Assembly (NCBI GenBank): GCA_024762895.1
Contig: JANTGN010000168.1
Span: 1 to 5,877, forward strand
Reading direction: 5' to 3'
DNA from: Thiotrichales bacterium
Lineage (GTDB): Bacteria; Pseudomonadota; Gammaproteobacteria; J044
Length of the DNA stretch: 5,877 bases
Of this stretch, positions 1 through 5,877 are shown in pieces; the first letter of the stretch is position 1; each line of letters opens with the position of its first letter. Below the pieces are notes generated by a model, which made no database searches, was not told the DNA's origin, and saw only the letters and a list, made by a program, of their open reading frames with translations. A program made the translations under genes and the position numbers.

Positions 1-60
1 GGCAACAAGATCAATATGAAGGCCACCGCAAAGACATATCGATATCTTGAGGACAAATAA
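1..60 (+). CDS. pilO: PilO, type IV pilus inner-membrane alignment protein (C-terminal end only)
   Basis: The window opens inside a reading frame that ends in TAA at 58-60. Only 19 residues are visible, finishing in AKTYRYLEDK. A C-terminus of the form 'TAKTYRYL' plus acidic residues is typical of PilO, and the gene directly upstream of pilP in pil operons is pilO. From family knowledge, PilO pairs with PilN in the periplasm and binds PilP, forming the alignment subcomplex that links the inner-membrane platform to the PilQ secretin. The stop lies 10 bp before the pilP ATG, so the two are almost certainly co-transcribed. The identification rests on a short tail plus context; no domain can be assessed. 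Confidence 0.75.
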   Translation, partial: GNKINMKATAKTYRYLEDK

Positions 61-70
61 AGGGTCGAAG

Positions 71-637
71 ATGGCTAAACTCGAAACCAACAACCGCATT
101 CGCCCCTTGCCAAAACTACTTCCAAGGGTCGCCTACAGCAGCATGATTATAGTCAGCGCCATGGCATTAAGCGCCTGTGGCAGTGATATGGCTGATCTAG
201 AGGAATACGTTAAGGTCACTATGGCGAAAAAGGGCCGTCCTATCGAGCCCATACCCAAGATGAAGGCCTACGAGGTCTTTGAATACCCAGGTCATGAACG
301 GAGCCCTTTTGACGAATCGGCTATCGCCGCAAAACCCGACAAGCCTAAGTCCTCCTCATCGATCACCATCGACACAAAGCGTATACCTGAATTTCTGGAA
401 AGCTTCCCACTGGATACCCTGTCCTTCGTCGGCACCATGGAACAGGAAGGAATTAACTGGGGTCTGGTGAAGGGTCCAGATGGCACGATCCAGCGGGTCC
501 GCAAGGGTAATTACATGGGGCAGAATTACGGTCAGATCATCCGTATTTCAGAGACTGAGATTGAACTTGAAGAAATCGTTCCCGACGGTTTCGGTGGTTT
601 CAAAAAACGTAAAAACACAGTGGCACTCAGTGAGTGA
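71..637 (+). CDS. pilP: PilP, type IV pilus assembly lipoprotein
   Basis: This encodes a 188-residue protein, close to the usual PilP length of about 175-180. A basic N-terminal stretch is followed by a hydrophobic segment (about residues 21-35) and a lipobox LSAC, with the lipidated cysteine at C36, so it is a predicted lipoprotein. Residues about 40-105 are hydrophilic and low in order, with PIEPIPKMK near 58-66 and a serine run near 94-97; this part is expected to bind PilN/PilO. Residues about 106-186 match the compact PilP beta-sandwich domain: LDTLSFVGTM at 114-123, then GLVKGPDGTIQRVRKGNYMG at 131-150, and an EIELEEIVPDG strand region. From family knowledge, PilP links the PilN/PilO inner-membrane complex to the N-domains of PilQ. 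The frame is open from a TTG at 47, but the ATG at 71 is preferred: AGGG at 61-64 lies 6 nt upstream, and the TTG would overlap pilO. It lies between pilO and pilQ in one operon. Confidence 0.95.
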   Translation: MAKLETNNRIRPLPKLLPRVAYSSMIIVSAMALSACGSDMADLEEYVKVTMAKKGRPIEPIPKMKAYEVFEYPGHERSPFDESAIAAKPDKPKSSSSITIDTKRIPEFLESFPLDTLSFVGTMEQEGINWGLVKGPDGTIQRVRKGNYMGQNYGQIIRISETEIELEEIVPDGFGGFKKRKNTVALSE

Positions 638-640
638 ACA

Positions 641-645
641 AGAGG
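641..645 (+). promoter_or_regulatory. Ribosome binding site of pilQ
   Basis: AGAGG sits 8 nt before the ATG at 654, in the 16-bp gap after the pilP stop. It decides the pilQ start. The frame is open upstream to an ATG at 480 inside pilP, but that start would overlap pilP by more than 150 bp and place about 58 residues ahead of the signal peptide. The in-frame ATGs at 666 and 684 have no comparable site at proper spacing. Confidence 0.7.
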
Positions 646-653
646 CGACAACC

Positions 654-2771
654 ATGGTTAGGAATATGATTAAACAACCAATAATGGGAAACCGAATCCT
701 GCGCAAAGGAAGATTTGCAATCATGCTTTGCCTGTCTCTGGTCGCCGGATCGGCCATGGCCCAGACCAACCAGCTGAAAGACATCAGCTACTCCAAACTC
801 ACCGGGGACAGGGTCCAGGTCACGCTGAGTTTTAGCAGTACGCCATCTGAACCCCTGAGTTTTACTATTGATGATCCCGCGCGTATCGCAATGGATTTTA
901 AGGATACCCAGAACGCACTGAAGGTACGTAACACACAGGTGGGTATAGGTGCCACACGCTCCGTGACGACGGCCGAAGCCAATAATCGTACCCGCGTGGT
1001 ATTCAACCTGAGCAATATGGTCTCTTATAATAGCAATATCTCTGGTAACAACGTGATCGTGACTCTGGGCGGAGAAGGAAGCCCAACCGCTGGAGCAGCA
1101 CCTGCCAGCATTAAGCGAAAGATCGTTGAACAGACCGCCCCCGCAACATCAACAGCCTTCGCCATCGAGGACATCGATTTCCGCCGTGGTAGCGAGGGTG
1201 AGGCACGCATTAGCCTCAAACTTTCCGACCCAAAAGTCCCAGTCGATATCATGCAGCAGGGAGATAAGGTCATCATCGATATCGCCGGTACCGACATTGC
1301 AGAAAAACTGCAACGTCGCATGGACGTTACCGATTTTGCCACTCCTGTACAGACTATCGATACCTTTAAGATCGGCAATGACATTCGCATCGCCGTCACA
1401 CCCACTGGCGACTGGGACCAACTGGCCTATCAGTCTGATGATGTCTACACCCTGGAAATCAAACCCCTCACTCCGGAAGTAATAGAAAAGCGCAAAGAAG
1501 AGGAGTTTTCCGGTGAGCGTCTCTCACTGAACTTCCAGGACATCGAAGTCCGCTCGGTCCTGCAGTTAATTGCTGATTTCACCAACCTGAATGTCGTCGT
1601 CAGTGACAGCGTCTCTGGTAATCTCACCCTACGCCTTAAGAACGTCCCCTGGGACCAGGCACTGGATATCATCCTCAAGACCAAGGGGCTGGGTAAACGT
1701 CAGACCGGTAATGTACTCCTGATCGCCCCCACGGAAGAGATTGCCGCTCGCGAGAAACTGGAACTCGAGGCCAATAAGCAAATTGAAGAGCTGGCACCCC
1801 TACGCACCGAGTATGTCGCCATTAATTATGCCAATGCCGGTGATATTGCCGCCCTGCTCAAGTCTTCTGAGAGCAGCCTGTTGAGCGAGCGTGGTAGCGT
1901 CACTATTGACGAACGCACCAATCTGCTCCTGATCCAGGATACGGATGAAAAACTGGCCGAGATTCGTGAACTCATCAATCGCCTGGATATCGCGGTCCGT
2001 CAGGTCCTGATCGAATCCCGTATCGTTGAGGCCGATGACAGCTATACCAAGGAACTCGGCGTGCGCTTCGGCATCACCTCTCAGAATGTCAATACCGACA
2101 GTGGAAGAGGCAGCTTCGTATCGGGTACCACTGAAGCTACAAGACAGCTGGTCAATGGAGAAACCTTAATTCTTGAGGATGCCTACAATGTCAATCTCCC
2201 TTCTGACACCGTCGCCGGCTCCATCGGCCTGACCCTGATCAAGCTGCCACTGGATCTGATGCTGAACCTTGAACTCTCCGCAGCAGAGGTGGAAAGTCGC
2301 ATTGAAACGGTATCCAATCCACGTGTGATCACCTCTAATCAAAATACTGCCTTGATCGAGACCGGTACGGATATTCCTTACCAGCAGGCAACCTCCAGTG
2401 GTGCGACCAGCGTATCCTTCAAAAAGGCCGTGCTTAGCCTGGAAGTAACACCTCAGATCACTCCGGATGATCGCATCAGCATGGATATCAAGGTTAATAA
2501 GGATAGTGTCGGTGAAATCTTCGCGGGCGTGCCCAGTATCGATACCAACTCGGTCGAGACCCAGGTCCTGGTTGATAACGGACAAACCGTTGTACTGGGT
2601 GGTATCTTTGAACAGACCACAGAGAAATCATCAGAGAAGGTACCCTTCTTTGGTGACCTGCCAGTCATGGGCCGCCTCTTCCGTACCGACAAGAACCGGG
2701 ATGATAAGGCAGAGCTTTTGATCTTCCTGACACCTAAACTTCTACAACAGTCCATGAGCCTCAATCAATAA
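654..2771 (+). CDS. pilQ: PilQ, type IV pilus outer-membrane secretin
   Basis: This encodes a 705-residue protein of normal PilQ length. A Sec signal peptide covers about residues 1-36: basic RILRKGR, hydrophobic core FAIMLCLSLVAG, likely cleavage after SAMA. Two AMIN domains follow, at about 42-138 and 170-272, separated by an Ala/Pro/Thr-rich linker (about 141-168); AMIN domains bind peptidoglycan. A secretin/TonB short N-terminal domain spans about 285-360 (LSLNFQDIEVRSVLQLIADF), and a secretin N1-type (NolW) domain about 383-448. The secretin barrel domain runs about 450-697, with VLIESRIVEA at 451-460, ETVSNPRVIT at 551-560 and the family signature VPFFGDLPVMGRLFR at 663-677. From family knowledge, it forms the large outer-membrane ring through which the pilus is extruded and retracted, and it contacts PilP through its N-domains. 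All expected domains are present with no frameshift. It is the last pil gene; a terminator follows 10 bp after its stop. Confidence 0.98.
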   Translation: MVRNMIKQPIMGNRILRKGRFAIMLCLSLVAGSAMAQTNQLKDISYSKLTGDRVQVTLSFSSTPSEPLSFTIDDPARIAMDFKDTQNALKVRNTQVGIGATRSVTTAEANNRTRVVFNLSNMVSYNSNISGNNVIVTLGGEGSPTAGAAPASIKRKIVEQTAPATSTAFAIEDIDFRRGSEGEARISLKLSDPKVPVDIMQQGDKVIIDIAGTDIAEKLQRRMDVTDFATPVQTIDTFKIGNDIRIAVTPTGDWDQLAYQSDDVYTLEIKPLTPEVIEKRKEEEFSGERLSLNFQDIEVRSVLQLIADFTNLNVVVSDSVSGNLTLRLKNVPWDQALDIILKTKGLGKRQTGNVLLIAPTEEIAAREKLELEANKQIEELAPLRTEYVAINYANAGDIAALLKSSESSLLSERGSVTIDERTNLLLIQDTDEKLAEIRELINRLDIAVRQVLIESRIVEADDSYTKELGVRFGITSQNVNTDSGRGSFVSGTTEATRQLVNGETLILEDAYNVNLPSDTVAGSIGLTLIKLPLDLMLNLELSAAEVESRIETVSNPRVITSNQNTALIETGTDIPYQQATSSGATSVSFKKAVLSLEVTPQITPDDRISMDIKVNKDSVGEIFAGVPSIDTNSVETQVLVDNGQTVVLGGIFEQTTEKSSEKVPFFGDLPVMGRLFRTDKNRDDKAELLIFLTPKLLQQSMSLNQ

Positions 2772-2776
2772 GAGGA
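2771..2776 (+). promoter_or_regulatory. Shine-Dalgarno-like site ahead of aroK, overlapping the pilQ stop
   Basis: AGAGGA shares its first base with the TAA of pilQ (2769-2771). It is the only clear Shine-Dalgarno sequence upstream of aroK. Linearly it is 36 nt from the aroK ATG at 2813, too far to serve it. It is 9 nt from an in-frame GTG at 2786. If the hairpin at 2782-2807 is folded, the unpaired distance to the ATG is 5 + 5 = 10 nt. Use of this site by aroK is an inference. Confidence 0.5.
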
Positions 2777-2781
2777 CTTGC

Positions 2782-2812
2782 AAGGGTGCGGCTTTTGCCG
2801 CACCCTTTTTTT
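2782..2812 (+). terminator. Rho-independent terminator after pilQ, abutting the aroK start
   Basis: A perfect inverted repeat has arms AAGGGTGCGGC (2782-2792) and GCCGCACCCTT (2797-2807) around a TTTT loop. The stem is 11 bp, with a GC-rich 9-bp core. It is followed by a run of seven T (2806-2812), two of which pair in the stem. This is a textbook intrinsic terminator for the + strand pil operon. On the minus strand it would not be followed by a T-tract, so it is one-directional. The last T is directly followed by the aroK ATG (2813), so aroK expression from the pil transcript needs read-through, or aroK needs another promoter inside pilQ. Confidence 0.93.
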
Positions 2813-3322
2813 ATGCACAGTAAACAGAACATCTTCCTCATAGGCCCCATGGGGGCAGGTAAAACGACCATCGGTCGTCAACTGGCTCAGGCCCTTTCCC
2901 GAGAATTTATCGACAGCGATCGCGTCATTGAAGAACGCACAGGCGTCGATATACCCACCATCTTTGAATACGAAGGCGAGAATGGTTTTCGAGGCCGAGA
3001 AGAAGACATCATTGATGAACTCAGCAAACGACAGAACATTGTCCTGGCAACCGGAGGGGGGTCTGTTATCCGGCCAGTAAATCGACAACACCTGGCAGCT
3101 CGAGGGTTTGTCGTCTACCTGCACACCCCGGTCTCACTACAATTACAACGCACGGCCCACGATAAAAACCGCCCCCTGCTACAAACTGAAAACCCAAAAG
3201 CCCGCCTTGAGGAATTATTTAGAAACCGTGACCCGCTCTATCGTGAGATAGCGGACCTGGTCATCGATACAGACAAGCACACCATCCGGCAGATTATTCA
3301 GCTCATTCGCCAGGCAACTTAA
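2813..3322 (+). CDS. aroK: Shikimate kinase (AroK type)
   Basis: This encodes a 169-residue protein (E. coli AroK is 173). It phosphorylates shikimate at the 3-hydroxyl with ATP, the fifth step of the cytoplasmic shikimate pathway. Visible sites are: P-loop GPMGAGKTT at 11-19; D34 and D36 in FIDSD (Mg and shikimate contacts in the family); R60 in GFRGRE (substrate arginine); the glycine triplet GGG at 81-83 in LATGGGSVIR; the lid arginine R120 in NRPLL; and R139 in NRDPLY. All key residues are present. The ATG start is chosen because MHSKQNIFLIGPMGAGK matches the usual N-terminus of the family. It has no Shine-Dalgarno of its own: the 15 nt before it are pyrimidine-rich terminator sequence (CACCC plus the T-tract). 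An in-frame GTG at 2786, with AGAGGA 9 nt upstream, would add nine residues (MRLLPHPFF) encoded by the terminator. Both starts are possible; the gene identity is not in doubt. Confidence 0.96.
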   Translation: MHSKQNIFLIGPMGAGKTTIGRQLAQALSREFIDSDRVIEERTGVDIPTIFEYEGENGFRGREEDIIDELSKRQNIVLATGGGSVIRPVNRQHLAARGFVVYLHTPVSLQLQRTAHDKNRPLLQTENPKARLEELFRNRDPLYREIADLVIDTDKHTIRQIIQLIRQAT

Positions 3323-3370
3323 ACACATAATGACTTCACCCAGTCAGCCTGATTCGCTACTATGCGTGCT

Positions 3371-4450
3371 ATGAACACCTTGACCGTAGCACTTGGGGAT
3401 CGCAGCTACCCCATCTATATATCCAATAATCTTCTGAATGACCCCAGCCTTATCAGGCAGCACATTCAGGGCAAGTCGGCTGTGATCATCAGCAACACCA
3501 CCGTCGCCCCACTGTATCTGGAACGGGTGCAATCGGCCCTAGAGGGACTCAAACATGAAGCCATTATACTGCCGGATGGTGAGGCCTATAAAACCCTAGA
3601 TAGCCTGAATCAGATTTACACTCAACTGCTCCAGCACCGCTTCGATCGTAACACTACATTGATAGCCCTGGGCGGTGGCGTCATTGGTGATATCACCGGA
3701 TATGCCGCCGCCAGTTATCAGCGTGGCATACCTTTTATTCAGATACCCACAACCTTGCTATCCCAGGTAGACTCCTCGGTCGGGGGTAAAACGGGTGTCA
3801 ATCACCCTCTGGGCAAGAACATGATTGGGGCCTTTTATCAGCCTCAGGCCGTTATCATCGACATCGATACCTTATCCACCCTACCGGATCGTGAACTCAG
3901 CGCCGGTATTGCCGAGGTCATCAAGTATGGCATCCTGGGAGATGCCGATTTTTTTGCCTGGCTGGAACAAAACATGGACAAACTCCTGTCCAGAGATGCC
4001 GAGGCCCTGAAGTATGCCATTGCCCGCTCCTGCAAGGACAAGGCCGATATAGTGGCTGCCGATGAAAGAGAAAAGGGACAACGCGCCCTGCTCAATCTTG
4101 GACATACCTTCGGTCACGCCATTGAGACCGGTATGGGCTACGGAGTATGGCTGCACGGAGAAGCGGTTGCCTGTGGCATGGTCATGGCGGCAGAGCTTTC
4201 CCATAGGCTGGGCTGGATTGAGCAGGAAGGCCTGGATCGTATCAGGACCCTGATCCAACGCGCCCAACTTCCGACCCAGGCCCCAGAACAGATCACCACT
4301 GAACAATTCATGGACCTGATGGCCGTGGATAAAAAGGTCGTTGACGGACAATTACGCCTGGTACTCCTGAAGGATATAGGTAAGGCTATCGTCACTGACC
4401 AGTTCGATCGAAATACACTCTTAAATACCCTCGATCAACCGCGGCGCTAA
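3371..4450 (+). CDS. aroB: 3-dehydroquinate synthase
   Basis: This encodes a 359-residue protein (E. coli AroB is 362). It converts DAHP to 3-dehydroquinate using NAD+ and a divalent metal, the second step of the shikimate pathway. Visible sites are: N-terminal LGDRSYPIYI at 8-17; the substrate/nucleotide segment LPDGEAYK at 67-74; the NAD-binding glycine turn GGGVIGD at 101-107; PTTLLSQVDSSVGGKTGVNH at 126-145; and the zinc ligands E182 (in AEVIKYG), H245 (in LGHTFGHA) and H262 (in LHGEA). All are intact. The ATG at 3371 is preferred because it gives the family-like start MNTLTVALGDRSYP. An in-frame ATG at 3362 would add MRA, and neither start has a clear Shine-Dalgarno. A 14-codon open frame (3330-3374) ends in an ATGA overlap with the 3371 start, which could couple translation. 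It follows aroK by 48 bp with no terminator, so the two are likely co-transcribed. Confidence 0.97.
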   Translation: MNTLTVALGDRSYPIYISNNLLNDPSLIRQHIQGKSAVIISNTTVAPLYLERVQSALEGLKHEAIILPDGEAYKTLDSLNQIYTQLLQHRFDRNTTLIALGGGVIGDITGYAAASYQRGIPFIQIPTTLLSQVDSSVGGKTGVNHPLGKNMIGAFYQPQAVIIDIDTLSTLPDRELSAGIAEVIKYGILGDADFFAWLEQNMDKLLSRDAEALKYAIARSCKDKADIVAADEREKGQRALLNLGHTFGHAIETGMGYGVWLHGEAVACGMVMAAELSHRLGWIEQEGLDRIRTLIQRAQLPTQAPEQITTEQFMDLMAVDKKVVDGQLRLVLLKDIGKAIVTDQFDRNTLLNTLDQPRR

Positions 4451-4452
4451 CC

Positions 4453-5610
4453 TTGTCGACCCTGGCCCCATTTGCCGTCAACGATCAGAATTCACTCGGC
4501 AGACAACATGCCGAGGACCGCCCCGCTTACCGTAGTGAATTTCAAAGAGATCGTGACCGTATCATCCATTCAACGGCCTTTCGGCGTCTTGAATACAAAA
4601 CACAGGTGTTCGTCAATCACGAGGGCGACCTGTTTCGTACCCGCCTCACCCATTCCATCGAGGTCGCACAGATCGCTCGATCCATCGCCAGGACTCTGAA
4701 CCTCAACGAGGACCTGACCGAGGCCATTGCACTGGCCCACGATCTAGGCCACACTCCATTCGGTCATGCTGGCCAGGATGCCCTGAACAACTGCATGAAA
4801 CCTTATGGCGGCTTTGAGCACAATCTCCAGTCACTGCGCGTAGTCGAACAACTGGAATGCCGCTATGCCGAGTTTCCAGGTCTTAACCTGTGTTACGAAA
4901 CTCGAGAAGGTATCCTCAAACATTGCTCCCCTCAAAACGCCAGACAACTGGGCATGCTTGGAGAACGCTTTACCCACGGCCATCAGCCCTCGCTGGAGGC
5001 ACAGCTCACCAACCTTGCCGATGAAATCGCTTATAACAACCACGATATCGATGACGGCCTCCGGGCAGGCCTTCTGGAAATAGAACAGATTCGAGAGGTT
5101 GCGTTTTTTGAGACCCATTATCAGGAGCTGAAGTCCCAATACCCGGAACTGAAAGACCGTCGCTTAACCCATGAAATTATTCGGCGCATGATTAATCGCA
5201 TGGTGACCGACCTTATTGATTCAAGCCGTCATTTGATAGCCAGCCAATTCCCGCAATCCACAGATGAAGTCAGAAAACAAAGACAGCCGCTAATCGGCTT
5301 CAGTCAGGAAATGCGTGACGCAAATCTGGAATTAAAACGTTTCCTTAGGCAAAATCTCTATCTGCACTACCGCGTTCACCGTATGACCACAAAGGCCCAG
5401 CGTATCGTGAAGGAACTTTTTCAGGCTTTTATGGAAAATTATCGTCTGCTTCCACCCGAACACCAGGGCCACTACCAGGAGCAAAAAAGCCATGATGACC
5501 AGGCTGGAGCTGCGCGCTCAATTGCGGATTATATTGCAGGAATGACCGACCGATACGCCATATCCGAGCACAAGCGGATATTCAACCCCTACCAGAGCAT
5601 AGATACCTAA
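4453..5610 (+). CDS. dgt: Deoxyguanosinetriphosphate triphosphohydrolase-like HD-domain protein
   Basis: This encodes a 385-residue cytoplasmic protein of the dGTPase family. It resembles the shorter type-2 branch more than the roughly 505-residue E. coli Dgt. The family hydrolyses dNTPs to deoxynucleoside plus triphosphate; the exact substrate cannot be read from sequence. The conserved entry RDRDRIIHSTAFRRLEYKTQ lies at 32-51 and the HD core at about 62-200. Predicted metal ligands are H67 (TRLTHS), H96-D97 (ALAHDLGH) and D190 (LADEIAYNNHDID). GHTPFGHAG at 99-107 carries the further family histidines H100 and H105. The C-terminal helical part ends near FNPYQSIDT. The TTG start is chosen because no ATG, GTG or TTG lies between it and the upstream in-frame stop at 4396, the first internal Met is residue 115, and the N-terminus (TLAPFAVNDQNSLGR) looks like the family. 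It begins 2 bp after the aroB stop without a good Shine-Dalgarno, suggesting translational coupling. Confidence 0.93.
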   Translation: MSTLAPFAVNDQNSLGRQHAEDRPAYRSEFQRDRDRIIHSTAFRRLEYKTQVFVNHEGDLFRTRLTHSIEVAQIARSIARTLNLNEDLTEAIALAHDLGHTPFGHAGQDALNNCMKPYGGFEHNLQSLRVVEQLECRYAEFPGLNLCYETREGILKHCSPQNARQLGMLGERFTHGHQPSLEAQLTNLADEIAYNNHDIDDGLRAGLLEIEQIREVAFFETHYQELKSQYPELKDRRLTHEIIRRMINRMVTDLIDSSRHLIASQFPQSTDEVRKQRQPLIGFSQEMRDANLELKRFLRQNLYLHYRVHRMTTKAQRIVKELFQAFMENYRLLPPEHQGHYQEQKSHDDQAGAARSIADYIAGMTDRYAISEHKRIFNPYQSIDT

Positions 5611-5649
5611 ATGACACAAAATGAAGAGGCCATCCTGTCCATAGATACC
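5598..5649 (+). repeat. Short direct repeat spanning the dgt / ATPase gene junction
   Basis: CATAGATACC occurs at 5598-5607 and again at 5640-5649, 42 bp apart. Each copy is followed three bases later by an ATG (5611 and 5653) and then by CAC within one base. Both copies are read in the same frame as Ser-Ile-Asp-Thr, at the dgt C-terminus and near the N-terminus of the next protein. It may be a trace of a small tandem duplication or chance. Confidence 0.35.
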
Positions 5650-5877
5650 CTGATGCACTACGGTCTCAAGCAACAGCCCTTCGCTTCGAATTCACCGGAC
5701 GCCTACATCTATTCCGATCCGGCCCTGGACATGCCGGTTAACGCGATTATCAATTACCTGCTGACTGAAGATCATGTCATTGTGCTCAAGGGTGAATACG
5801 GTATTGGAAAATCGACCCATATTAAAAAACTACTGAGCAAAGCTCGAGGCAGTCTGAATACCTGCCTGTTTCATGCC
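5611..5877 (+). CDS. ExeA/DamX-type P-loop ATPase, N-terminal part only (runs off the window)
   Basis: Eighty-nine codons are open to the window end with no stop. The segment MHYGLKQQPF (15-24) is the usual opening of ExeA/GspA-like ATPases and of the long DamX proteins of many gammaproteobacteria. It is followed by a P-loop GEYGIGKST at 61-69 after the hydrophobic strand HVIVLK. In the damX position next to aroKB, this is probably the ATPase domain of a damX-like protein, which would end in a transmembrane segment and a peptidoglycan-binding SPOR domain acting at the division septum. Those parts lie outside the window, so the damX name is inferred. The ATG at 5611 follows the dgt TAA with no gap and in the same frame. 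No Shine-Dalgarno is at proper distance (AGAG at 5594-5597 is 13 nt away). A second in-frame ATG at 5653 sits exactly at the conserved MHYGL and is an alternative start. Confidence 0.85.
   Translation, partial: MTQNEEAILSIDTLMHYGLKQQPFASNSPDAYIYSDPALDMPVNAIINYLLTEDHVIVLKGEYGIGKSTHIKKLLSKARGSLNTCLFHA

Noticed and set aside
480..653. Upstream extension of the pilQ frame to an ATG at 480 (763 residues)
   Set aside because: It lies inside pilP in another frame and would put about 58 residues before a clear signal peptide. The ATG at 654 has AGAGG at 8 nt.
2718..2746. Possible promoter for aroK in the 3' end of pilQ (TTGATC, 17 bp, TCTACA)
   Set aside because: The -10 element matches the consensus at only three positions. 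It is too weak to call, although some promoter or read-through is needed for aroK.
2782..2812. Bidirectional terminator
   Set aside because: The minus strand has no T-tract after the stem, and no minus-strand gene converges here.
3331..3346. Hairpin TGACT / AGTCA in the aroK-aroB gap
   Set aside because: A 5-bp stem with a 6-nt loop and no T-tract is too weak to be a terminator or a supported regulatory structure.
3362..3370. aroB start at ATG 3362
   Set aside because: It adds only MRA, has no better ribosome binding site, and the conserved N-terminus fits the ATG at 3371. It cannot be fully excluded.
3881..4351. Minus-strand open frame of 156 codons inside aroB, and a similar one of 139 codons at 2166-2585 inside pilQ
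   Set aside because: They lie wholly antisense to well-conserved genes, show no recognisable motif, and are typical shadow frames of this codon usage.

Overview
This window is an ordinary, densely packed stretch of a gammaproteobacterial chromosome, with base composition near balanced by eye. All genes lie on the + strand. The order is pilO (last codons), pilP, pilQ, aroK, aroB, dgt and the start of an ExeA/DamX-type ATPase. The neighbourhood pilMNOPQ-aroK-aroB-damX is characteristic of Gammaproteobacteria, including pseudomonads, and all protein motifs fit that class. The variant with a dGTPase-family gene between aroB and the damX-like gene, the moderate GC and the absence of any diagnostic RNA gene leave genus or family open.

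Left part (1-2771): the end of the type IV pilus alignment and outer-membrane pore operon. PilO and PilP belong to the inner-membrane/periplasmic alignment subcomplex. PilQ is the outer-membrane secretin through which the pilus passes. Gaps are 10 bp (pilO-pilP) and 16 bp (pilP-pilQ), and both pilP and pilQ have readable ribosome binding sites.

Middle (2772-4450): a strong intrinsic terminator hairpin closes pilQ, and its T-tract runs directly into the ATG of aroK. aroK (shikimate kinase) and aroB (3-dehydroquinate synthase) supply two steps of the shikimate pathway to chorismate. The pilQ-aroK junction is the most interesting spot in the window. The only good Shine-Dalgarno sequence for aroK lies upstream of the hairpin, and folding of the hairpin would bring it to about 10 nt from the ATG.

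Right part (4453-5877): dgt, an HD-domain dNTP triphosphohydrolase with a TTG start, begins 2 bp after the aroB stop. Its TAA is followed immediately, in the same frame, by the ATG of a P-loop ATPase gene that runs off the window. This gene is in the position of damX.

There is no gene-free stretch longer than 48 bp. I see no mobile element, CRISPR array, tRNA, rRNA, riboswitch or sign of recent transfer. I do not see an undescribed multi-gene system here. The findings concern translation and transcription signals at gene junctions.
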